Shown: in pieces, positions 45,175-52,607 of the stretch | Layout of the letters: each line of letters opens with the position of its first letter | How positions within the stretch are numbered: the first letter of the stretch is position 1 | Assembly (NCBI GenBank): GCA_036404255.1 | Contig: DASWOP010000179.1 | Coordinates: 1 to 64,000, forward strand | Length of the DNA: 64,000 bases | Direction of reading: 5' to 3' | From: JARLFX01 sp036404255 | Lineage (GTDB): Bacteria > Acidobacteriota > Terriglobia > Terriglobales > Acidobacteriaceae | Position numbers and translations under genes: made by a program | Notes under the pieces: model-generated | The model's database searches: none | Told to the model about the DNA's origin: nothing | What the model saw: the letters and a program-made list of their open reading frames with translations, nothing else

Positions 45175-45526
45175 AAAGCCTCCAAGTAAATCGGAGCGAG
45201 TCTATGTCGCTGAGCAGCGACTGTATAGTTATTAGGGAGGCTTTTACTGCAAACGGTGGTTGTTAAGGGAAACCTGTTAACAATTTCAATTGGAATGCTG
45301 TGGGCCTATCGTTGTTTCATGTGCAAGGTAAACTGTAAGCCACATTATCAATGTTTACGCAGAAGCGTGGATAGCAAGGATCGACGCTGAAGCTGCTTTC
45401 GCCGACCAGCTAGCTTTATCATTTTCGTTGATCGTTTTTCGGTGCCAAATGCAGAACGATTGCTGACCTAGGCACACGCCGCTTTTCAACATCTACCAAA
45501 TTCTGGACGTTAGCACCTCTAATCTC
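45175..45526. other. Intergenic region upstream of receptor gene
   Basis: No gene seen. Two short TTAAC elements occur on the minus strand near 45265-45290, but not in the spacing of the 20-bp motif found at 49719. The promoter of the receptor gene should lie here. Confidence 0.45.
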
Positions 45527-47794
45527 TCATTCTTGAGAGAGGCGCAGGGGGCGATAAGCATACAAGCGGTAACTTCGCTCGTGCAGCCGAACCACGACGG
45601 GACGGTCTGCTTCGATAACCTGGACCCTGCCATGGCTTATCTGAAGTACAAAACCGCACTTTCGATTGAACTGGACATCGAGTGTTCCATTCCCGTCAAG
45701 ATCAACCTCCGTGGCTTGCCCGCCGGCAAACGTGGGACTAATATACACATCGCCATCGACCCTGCCTAATACCGACCGAAAGCCTCCCTCGGTCAACTGA
45801 AAACTATTCAGCACGGCCTCCGCATCGGGCTGCCTGGCATTGTGCGGATAGATAAACGTATGCGACACCGCGCCGGGTGCCGTCATCCGGACAGGAAGCA
45901 GATCGCCATAGGTCGAACGAACTGGCTCTATCCCCGCATCGAGACGACTGCCCGGGTCGACAGCCAGAAAGCTCTCCGTATCTGTTCCGCTGGCGAGGCT
46001 GGTCTCCGCAATCCTGTCCCGGATTCTTATCTGCAGGGGACGCCCATCATCGGCCAGTAAAGGCCAGGTGACACCCCACGGAGACGACGGAACCGAAATC
46101 TGTTCGACCGTAGAGAGCACACCATCCGGGGTGATAGTGAACTGGTCGCGGAAGATAGTGCCCTGTCCGTTTGCCTTGGGATGGTACTCCAGAGTGCAGC
46201 GCACGATGGCAGGATTGACCATCTGCACGCTCCATGCCGCCTCGTAGCTCTTCGGCATCTCCGATAATCTTGTCCACTTGCCGGCTCTTTCCATCTCGGG
46301 CGCGAAGCTTACAGCGGTAGTGGCGGTTTGCGCGCCGTCCGCCGGCCCCAGCCGAGTGTCCCAACCAGAGCGTGCGATACGGACTACGCCAAGAGGTGTC
46401 CACCAGTTGTCATTGGTCACTTCTGTCTCTCCGCGGAGATTAAACTGGAGTTGAAGCCCGCCCGCATTAGCGAACGCCGAAGCGAAGGACGAGTCGAGCT
46501 CGATAGCATATCCCCCAACTTCCGGAGGAGAAGGATTCAATTCCCTCTTGATCCTGAGCGTCTGACGTATCCGATACATCTCCGCTAAGTGGAACATGAG
46601 AGCACCCGTATAGTTTGAGTACTGCGATGCGTTCTGATAGCCCACCCGCAGCTCTGGACTGAAGTGATTCTTGGTAATGAAGTAGCTTCCGTTCCATTCG
46701 CCGTCGTTTCGGCGCCAGCGATCCATCCCCGCGAAGCTGAGCCTGGTGAGTTGTTCCATTGCATCCGCCGTGCGTGCGTCTCCCTCTGCCCGAAGCATCG
46801 GTGCAGCAGATGAGAATACCAGTTGCAGACCAACTTCCGTCCACACATGATCGTCGGTACGGCCGTTGGCTGGAACCTGCCCTGTAGGATCCACCAGCGG
46901 CACGGTCGCACGTAGCGCCGACAACACCTTAGACTTGATCTCAGTTGCACTCGGCCCGTTGTAGCCCTCCAGCACCAGGGCGAGCAGATTCGCTTCACCC
47001 ACCAGCGCGACACTGAGGGTATCGGGGTCGCTGCTGCGGTCGTGGTAGAGAGGGGAAAGTCCAATGGCAAATCGTCCGGCCTCGTCCCGCCGCCAGTTGT
47101 CCTCGATAAACGCGACCGCGCTTTTCCTTGAGATAAGCCCAATCTTAGCCCTCTGCCACTCACCCTTCATGGCATAGGTGCGCCAGTTCCCCATCTGCTT
47201 CTCACCGATCATCTGTTTGACCGGAAGCCGAAGTCGGTCGCTCCAGCGAGCCCAGGTTGCCTTCGGCACCAGACCCCGATAGACCGGAAGCGCTTCCGTT
47301 AAGGAGGCCAAAAAAAACTCCCCATGGCCATCCGGGGTCGCCACCCGGCCACCGCCCAACTGCCGCGTCGCGCTCTCCATTGCTGCTACTCCATGCGACA
47401 GTAGATCGCGAGAGCGGCTAGCCTGGGCCAAGACTCCCACCGCGAAGGCAAAGTATGGGGTTGCATATTGAAACTCGCGATGAAGATAGGGATCGATGAT
47501 CGCGCCGTTTGGATCCTGCCATTGCACGGTGAAGCGAGAGAGGCCGTCGAGTCGGTCAAGCATCGCCGAGGTCGTGATTGGCCAGGCTTCACTGGTTCGC
47601 GGTGCCAAGTGAAAGTGGGTCTGCTGCGTTGCGTCTTGAAGATTTTCCTGATCCGCCAGCGTGGCTGCGGGATATCGAAATTCGCCGCCGCCGAACGCCG
47701 AACCAGGAAAAGCACAAAAAAACAGTAGCGCCCACCCGGCCATGGTCGAGAAAGACAGCCTCGCATCTCCTGGACTTCTGCGGCCAGCATTCAT
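45527..47794 (-). CDS. Exported, unassigned carbohydrate-active enzyme candidate (alpha/alpha toroid plus beta domain)
   Basis: 755 residues. A signal peptide (MAGWALLFFCAFPGSAFG) begins at residue 18. Residues ~60-420 are rich in amphipathic helices with Trp/Tyr/His patterns (LHREFQYATPYFAFAVGVLA, MGNWRTYAMKGEW, RTDDHVWTEVGLQL), like the (alpha/alpha)-toroid of polysaccharide lyases or heparinases; residues ~430-755 are beta-rich, ending in a sandwich-like region. I do not recognise a named family and catalytic residues cannot be assigned; His/Tyr/Arg in NWRTYAMKGEWQR and YHDRSSDPDT are candidates. It is divergent from the malectin regulator across ~275 bp and precedes the receptor gene. Function is inferred from fold-like features and context. 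Confidence 0.55.
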   Translation of the reverse strand: MNAGRRSPGDARLSFSTMAGWALLFFCAFPGSAFGGGEFRYPAATLADQENLQDATQQTHFHLAPRTSEAWPITTSAMLDRLDGLSRFTVQWQDPNGAIIDPYLHREFQYATPYFAFAVGVLAQASRSRDLLSHGVAAMESATRQLGGGRVATPDGHGEFFLASLTEALPVYRGLVPKATWARWSDRLRLPVKQMIGEKQMGNWRTYAMKGEWQRAKIGLISRKSAVAFIEDNWRRDEAGRFAIGLSPLYHDRSSDPDTLSVALVGEANLLALVLEGYNGPSATEIKSKVLSALRATVPLVDPTGQVPANGRTDDHVWTEVGLQLVFSSAAPMLRAEGDARTADAMEQLTRLSFAGMDRWRRNDGEWNGSYFITKNHFSPELRVGYQNASQYSNYTGALMFHLAEMYRIRQTLRIKRELNPSPPEVGGYAIELDSSFASAFANAGGLQLQFNLRGETEVTNDNWWTPLGVVRIARSGWDTRLGPADGAQTATTAVSFAPEMERAGKWTRLSEMPKSYEAAWSVQMVNPAIVRCTLEYHPKANGQGTIFRDQFTITPDGVLSTVEQISVPSSPWGVTWPLLADDGRPLQIRIRDRIAETSLASGTDTESFLAVDPGSRLDAGIEPVRSTYGDLLPVRMTAPGAVSHTFIYPHNARQPDAEAVLNSFQLTEGGFRSVLGRVDGDVYISPTFAGGQATEVDLDGNGTLDVQFNRKCGFVLQISHGRVQVIEADRPVVVRLHERSYRLYAYRPLRLSQE

Positions 47795-48070
47795 AGTTGC
47801 CCCCCCTACGTGGCGTACGCCCTATCGCGAGAAGACCTCGACTTATGGAATAGTCAGCCATCGTATGCAGCAAGTCATGTTAAAGGGGGTTAGTATGATA
47901 TTTATTTTCGGCAGGTTCGGCCGCGCCAGCCCCTAACGCAATGAAACGAAATAACATCCCGGCAGGATGGTCTCGAGATGGGATCGTTATGGTAACATCG
48001 CTCCCGCAGCAAGACAGCAACCATCATCGGCATCATTAACACTAGAGTTCTCTCCATGGAGAGCGTCACA
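47795..48070. promoter_or_regulatory. Divergent promoter region of toroid enzyme and malectin regulator
   Basis: 276 bp between divergent genes. It contains a 10-bp palindrome GGCGTACGCC (47812-47821) and, on the minus strand, CTTTAACATGACTTGC (near 47870-47886), which holds both ends of the 20-bp motif of 49719 but with a shorter spacer. No promoter boxes can be assigned with confidence. Confidence 0.4.
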
Positions 48071-49648
48071 ATGATTGAAACGCAGCCAAATTCCGAAATT
48101 ACTTGCGCCGAGCGAGCCGAGTTGGACGCAGTGCTCGCCTCTGAGTTATTTCGGCGGGCACCAACCCTCGCCCGTATCCTCGAATACCTGTGCGAGGGTC
48201 AGCTACGCGGCGAGACTTTCATCAAGGAATATGAGATTGCGACGGAAGTCATGGGTCGCAACGGCGACTTTGACCCACAACAAGATGGTAGCGTCCGGGT
48301 CAACCTCCATCATCTACGGAAGAAACTGAAGCAGTTTTACGATACTGAGGGTACGGACCATTCTCTGCGGATCACTCTGCCGATCGGCCAGAATCTTCCC
48401 AGCTTTGTTGTTCAGACACCCGAAAGCAAAGACAACGCACCATCAGGTGACGAGACATTCAACGATACCTCCCTGACATCAGGGCAATTGGAGGAAACGA
48501 TTCACGACGCCAGCCATACTGGGCAGGAATTCGCTGAGCCTAGCGCCCCAGAACCTGCCAAACCGGCTGTGCACAGGTTCAATCTCTATGTTGCTATTTC
48601 GTTTTTTATCTTGTGTATAACGCTAGTTGGATCGGCCGCGACCTGGTTTATTCTGAGCAGACAGACCCACACCTCGCCTCGTCCCGTTATGACCGACGCA
48701 ACCATACGGATAGGATGTGGATTGAGCCATCCCTATCAGGACACAAGTGGGCGCATCTGGAGCCCTGACGGCAACTTCCACGGCGGAAAGGCATTTTATC
48801 GCAAGCTTGTACAGGTAGAAGGCGCTGCGGATCCGACGATTTATCAGACTGGCCGGGAAGGAAACTTCAGCTATGACATCCCGCTCCCAAACGCTTCCTA
48901 TGAACTCCATCTCTATTTCGCTGAGAGCTTTGTCCATGGAGAGGGCTTCCGCGCCATGAACATCACCATCAATGGGAAGCGCGCAGAGCAGATGCTAGAT
49001 GTCACCTCCGATGCCGGAGGATTCGGCATCGCAACTGGAAAGGTCTATACCGGGGTACATCCCGCTGACGACGGCAAAATCCACCTGCAGTTTTCAGGGG
49101 TAACGCTATCTGCATTCCTCAATGCAATCGAAATTCTGCCGGGCAACGGGGACACCATGCGTCCCCTCCGCCAAACAACCGCCACGACCTTTTACTTCGA
49201 CCCTCAGGACACAGTCTGGTCCCCTGACGCGTGGTTCCATGGCGGACGTCTCAGCCGGCTCACGGAACTTTTTCCCGAACTGCCGCTTGAAGGTTTCTAT
49301 CAAAACGAGAGATTTGGCAACTTCAGCTACGCCATCCCCGTGCCCCCCAACCGGACCTATAGCATTACTCTGTACTTTCAGGACGCCTGGTTCTCCCATG
49401 CCCCGAAAGAGAAGATCAGCACGGGCAAGCGGCGCTTCGATGTCACCTGCAATGGGAAAGAGCTCATCAAGCAACTCGATATCCTCGAGGAGGCCACGAG
49501 CGGCAGCTTCCAGGTGACCAAGCACTTCACCGGTGTAGCTTCGACCAGCCAGGGGAAGATTCTGCTAAATTTTGTTCCGAGCCAGAACTACGCCATGATC
49601 AATGCCATGGTGATCGAGGAAGAACCCCTCGTGCCGCCAGCGGAGTGA
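48071..49648 (+). CDS. Transmembrane transcription regulator with two malectin domains
   Basis: 525 residues from the ATG at 48071 (GGAGAG 7 nt upstream); an ATG 5 codons earlier is the alternative. Residues ~10-115 match the winged-helix domain common in acidobacterial membrane regulators (ELFRRAPTLARILEYLCEG, IKEYEIATEVMGR, SVRVNLHHLRKKLKQFY). A polar linker leads to one membrane helix (~175-195; ISFFILCITLVGSAATWFIL). The periplasmic part has two malectin-like domains (~211-355 and ~365-520), each with IxCG/WSPDxxFHGG and an EGNFSYDIPLPNASYELHLYF-type core, known in malectins to bind di- or oligosaccharides. It therefore looks like a one-component, ToxR-like carbohydrate sensor. It sits amid GH genes carrying a shared upstream motif. 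Confidence 0.85.
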   Translation: MIETQPNSEITCAERAELDAVLASELFRRAPTLARILEYLCEGQLRGETFIKEYEIATEVMGRNGDFDPQQDGSVRVNLHHLRKKLKQFYDTEGTDHSLRITLPIGQNLPSFVVQTPESKDNAPSGDETFNDTSLTSGQLEETIHDASHTGQEFAEPSAPEPAKPAVHRFNLYVAISFFILCITLVGSAATWFILSRQTHTSPRPVMTDATIRIGCGLSHPYQDTSGRIWSPDGNFHGGKAFYRKLVQVEGAADPTIYQTGREGNFSYDIPLPNASYELHLYFAESFVHGEGFRAMNITINGKRAEQMLDVTSDAGGFGIATGKVYTGVHPADDGKIHLQFSGVTLSAFLNAIEILPGNGDTMRPLRQTTATTFYFDPQDTVWSPDAWFHGGRLSRLTELFPELPLEGFYQNERFGNFSYAIPVPPNRTYSITLYFQDAWFSHAPKEKISTGKRRFDVTCNGKELIKQLDILEEATSGSFQVTKHFTGVASTSQGKILLNFVPSQNYAMINAMVIEEEPLVPPAE

Positions 49649-49718
49649 GTGAAAACCACTCCTTGCACCATCGCATAGGCGCGGAAATCAGATTGTTTGC
49701 TCCGCAAGTGTAACGCTT

Positions 49719-49738
49719 CTTAACTCCGTGAAACTTGC
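49719..49738 (+). promoter_or_regulatory. Shared 20-bp element, site 1 (upstream of 49821/GH3)
   Basis: CTTAACTCCGTGAAACTTGC. It matches sites at 56171, 57655 and 57906 (core TTAAC-N7-AACTTG). Here the half-sites TAAC, TAAC and AAAC repeat every 10 nt from 49711, one helical turn. It lies 83 nt before the ATG at 49821. Probable operator of the local GH regulon. Confidence 0.7.
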
Positions 49739-49765
49739 AAGTATCTTCAGCATGACCAGTACAGT

Positions 49766-49812
49766 GGAGTAGAGATCAGTTACACCGTCCAGGCGTAACT
49801 GATCTCTACTCC
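49766..49812 (+). promoter_or_regulatory. Perfect 18-bp hairpin directly before a start codon
   Basis: GGAGTAGAGATCAGTTAC (49766-49783) and its exact reverse complement (49795-49812) flank an 11-nt loop ACCGTCCAGGC. The stem ends 8 nt before the ATG at 49821 and is not followed by a T-run. In RNA it would occupy the ribosome-landing area, so translational or processing control is possible. Confidence 0.7.
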
Positions 49813-49820
49813 GGTGGCCC

Positions 49821-50183
49821 ATGCAACTTCAATTTCGAGCGTTCCATCCAACTCAACCGCACACATGGAAACAAGTCGTGCTCGCCGTTCTTCTACTGGC
49901 CATCGCAGTGATCGGCAAGGCTCAAATCTCTACCGCCCAATCCGCTGTGGCTGGCGGCCTCGTTCATATAAGCGGCGGCAAGTTGACCATCGCATCAGGC
50001 CTCGGATCGTTCGAAGCTGCAGACTTCATTGTGGAGCGACCCGACCACACTGAGGCTTCAATGAACATCTCTGCTAGACAACCGCTTTCACCACATCATC
50101 ACGCCAGGCAAACAATTTTCTCAGTCTGCTCGCTGTTCACTAACCTGCGGGTATCGGGCAAGAACGGGTATCGATTACAGTGA
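49821..50183 (+). CDS. Small exported protein of unknown function, coupled to GH3
   Basis: 120 codons. Residues ~16-40 form a signal-peptide-like segment (WKQVVLAVLLLAIAVIGKAQ) followed by a mature part beginning STAQSAVAGGLVHISGGKLT with no recognised family. The region beyond residue ~85 is His/Arg-rich and may be non-native. The stop TGA overlaps the GTG of the GH3 gene (GTGA, 50180-50183), so translation could be coupled. It may be a leader peptide, a real small exported protein, or the 5' end of a truncated gene. It is preceded by a perfect hairpin and motif site 1. Confidence 0.45.
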   Translation: MQLQFRAFHPTQPHTWKQVVLAVLLLAIAVIGKAQISTAQSAVAGGLVHISGGKLTIASGLGSFEAADFIVERPDHTEASMNISARQPLSPHHHARQTIFSVCSLFTNLRVSGKNGYRLQ

Positions 50184-52543
50184 TACGGATCAGCCTTCTT
50201 TCTACAATATCCGTTCTGCTTATCATCTCCCTTCCAGAGTACGCCTTCGCACAGCAGAATTCGATTGCTCCGGTCAGGCCAGTCTTGACCACTCCTGCCC
50301 AGGAGGCCCGCATCGATTTCCTGCTCGGCCAGATGATTCTCGATGAGAAGCTGGGGCAGCTCACGCAGTTTGCGTCCGAGATATTTACGGGACCGGGGTT
50401 TCAGCGAGCCAGCGATGAGGAGATGATCCGGAAAGGGCAGATGGGTTCTATGCTCGGTGTTGTGGGCGCGTCTGTGGTTAACCGGCTTCAGCATATCGCT
50501 GTGGATGAAAGCCGTCTGCACATCCCGCTCATCTTCGGCTTTGATGTGATTCATGGTCACAGAACTATATTCCCCATCCCGCTGGGCCTTGCCGCGTCAT
50601 TCGATCCTGCCCTAATTGAGGCAACCTCGCGCACCGCAGCTGCGGAGGCCCGAGCCGACGGAATCCAGTGGGTCTTTTCCCCTATGGTCGACATCGCCCG
50701 CGACGCTAGATGGGGACGCATTGCAGAGAGCGCCGGCGAGGATCCGTTCCTCGGCAGCGAACTCGCCCGGGCCTATGTCCGTGGCTACCAGGGAGCTTCG
50801 CTCCTTGATGCCAACTCCGTAGCTGCGTGCGTGAAACACTTTGCAGCGTATGGTGCAGTCGTAGCGGGTCGCGACTATAACACCGTAGACATGTCTGAGA
50901 CTCAACTGCGCCAAACTTACCTGCCACCATACCGCGCCGCGATCGAAGCGGGCGCGCCGACGGTCATGACCTCGTTCAACACGCTCAACGGCATACCATC
51001 TTCGGCCAATAAGACACTTCTCACCGGCATCCTTCGGCAGGAATGGGGCTTCAACGGATTTACTGTCAGTGACTGGGGAGCAGTGCGCGAACTGATCCCG
51101 CACGGAATCGCAGCCACACCCGCCGAGGCGGCAAGCTCTGCGCTGGAAGCCGGGACCGATATGGATATGGAGAGTGGCACTTACAGAGAAGCTCTGCCCG
51201 ACCTCGTTCGTTCGGGCAGGCTTCCTATTGCACTGGTCGATTCCGCTGTGCGCCGGATTCTACAGGTCAAGTTTTCCCTCGGACTCTTCGATCAGCCATA
51301 CGCCAACGCTTCCCTGCCGAAGTACCAGTCTTCCCCAGCCGATCGGGCGCTCGCCCGGCGCGCCGCCGAAGAGAGCTTCGTCCTGCTCAAAAACGATCCA
51401 CCGAATGTCGAGACGGCGGTTCCACTAACTGGCGCTCCTCTCTCCCACGCGCCAGACGAACAGGGTGTGCTGTTGCCGCTCAATCCTGCCTCCCGCCAGA
51501 AGATCACCCTCATCGGTCCGCTGGCGGATGACTCCGCTCAGATGCTTGGACCTTGGTCCGCAGCCGGCGATCCCCACGATGTCATCACCTTGCGACAGGC
51601 GCTCGAAGCTCGGCTCGGCTCCGGCCTGACTTACGTTCGGGGAACCAACATCCGGGATACTTCAAACGCTGGCTTCGACTCAGCCGTCGATGCTGCCCGC
51701 CATGCCGACATCGTCATCCTTGCGCTGGGCGAAGACGGTCCAACCATGACCGGTGAGGCTACCTCACGTACGCGCCTCGATCTCCCCGGCAACCAGGAGC
51801 AGCTACTCGAGGAGGTTGCGAAGAGTGGAAAGCCCATCATTTTAATAGTATTCAGCGGTCGCCCACTTGCACTGCCGTGGGCCACCCGGCATATCCCGGT
51901 CATTCTAGCCGCGTGGTTCCCAGGCATTGAGGCTGGCCCGGCACTCGCAGCCACGCTGTTCGGGGAGTCTGTGCCATCAGGCAAACTGCCCGCCGAATTC
52001 CCGTACTCCGTCGGCCAAGAGCCTCTTTATCTCGCGCAGCTTCCGACGGGCCGCCCAGCCGACGGTATTGACCTGTCCCGGCCTCCTGGCAATGAATATG
52101 GCGACGAAAAATCGCACTCCCGATATATCGATGAATTCAATGAGCCGGTCTACCCATTTGGTTGGGGTTTGTCCTACACCGCCTTTCACTACTCGAACGT
52201 CAGAGCCCATGCCACCGCCGATGGCAAACTTGCGGTTGAAGCTGACGTCACTAACTCCGGCAGCCGAAAAGCTGATGAGGTGGTGCAACTTTATTTCCAC
52301 CGCAAAGCTGCTCCGCTCGAACAACCAAGCCGCGAACTCAAGGGCTTTCAGCGCATTACCCTGGCGCCCGGTGAATTCCGCCATGTGGTCTTCCAGCTTA
52401 CGCAACGTGACATCGCCTTTTACTCCGCAAAAGACCTCATCGTCGGACACAACGGAGAGTTCGATCTCTGGGTAGGTAGTTCGTCGGCTGCGAAACAGGA
52501 AGTGCACGCCTCCAGCCAAGCCGGATCGTTCCATTCGCGGTGA
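50180..52543 (+). CDS. bglX: Exported GH3 beta-glucosidase, BglX-like
   Basis: 787 residues from a GTG at 50180 that opens a signal peptide (ISLLSTISVLLIISLPEYAFA). No good ribosome-binding site precedes it, but it overlaps the stop of the small ORF upstream. GH3 features: FGFDVIHGHRTIFPIPLGLA, VKHFAAYGAVVAGRDYNTVD, and the nucleophile Asp298 in FTVSDWGA; a (beta/alpha) sandwich domain follows, then a fibronectin III-like C-terminal domain (ADEVVQLYFHRKAAPLEQPS). BglX-type enzymes release glucose from beta-glucan oligomers in the periplasm. It carries motif site 1 upstream and ends 64 bp before a convergent gene. Confidence 0.93.
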   Translation: MIRISLLSTISVLLIISLPEYAFAQQNSIAPVRPVLTTPAQEARIDFLLGQMILDEKLGQLTQFASEIFTGPGFQRASDEEMIRKGQMGSMLGVVGASVVNRLQHIAVDESRLHIPLIFGFDVIHGHRTIFPIPLGLAASFDPALIEATSRTAAAEARADGIQWVFSPMVDIARDARWGRIAESAGEDPFLGSELARAYVRGYQGASLLDANSVAACVKHFAAYGAVVAGRDYNTVDMSETQLRQTYLPPYRAAIEAGAPTVMTSFNTLNGIPSSANKTLLTGILRQEWGFNGFTVSDWGAVRELIPHGIAATPAEAASSALEAGTDMDMESGTYREALPDLVRSGRLPIALVDSAVRRILQVKFSLGLFDQPYANASLPKYQSSPADRALARRAAEESFVLLKNDPPNVETAVPLTGAPLSHAPDEQGVLLPLNPASRQKITLIGPLADDSAQMLGPWSAAGDPHDVITLRQALEARLGSGLTYVRGTNIRDTSNAGFDSAVDAARHADIVILALGEDGPTMTGEATSRTRLDLPGNQEQLLEEVAKSGKPIILIVFSGRPLALPWATRHIPVILAAWFPGIEAGPALAATLFGESVPSGKLPAEFPYSVGQEPLYLAQLPTGRPADGIDLSRPPGNEYGDEKSHSRYIDEFNEPVYPFGWGLSYTAFHYSNVRAHATADGKLAVEADVTNSGSRKADEVVQLYFHRKAAPLEQPSRELKGFQRITLAPGEFRHVVFQLTQRDIAFYSAKDLIVGHNGEFDLWVGSSSAAKQEVHASSQAGSFHSR

Positions 52544-52607
52544 AATCCCTTAGCACTCGGCCAACTGCTTCATGCAACGGGAGAACTGTTCTCACTCCAT
52601 GACGCTG

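Noticed and set aside
47812..47821. GGCGTACGCC palindrome as regulator binding site
   Set aside because: Only 10 bp, no second copy noticed; listed in the promoter region but not as a finding.
52581..52593. GAGAACTGTTCTC palindrome between convergent genes
   Set aside because: Short, in a 64-bp gap between gene ends, where an operator would have no promoter to act on.
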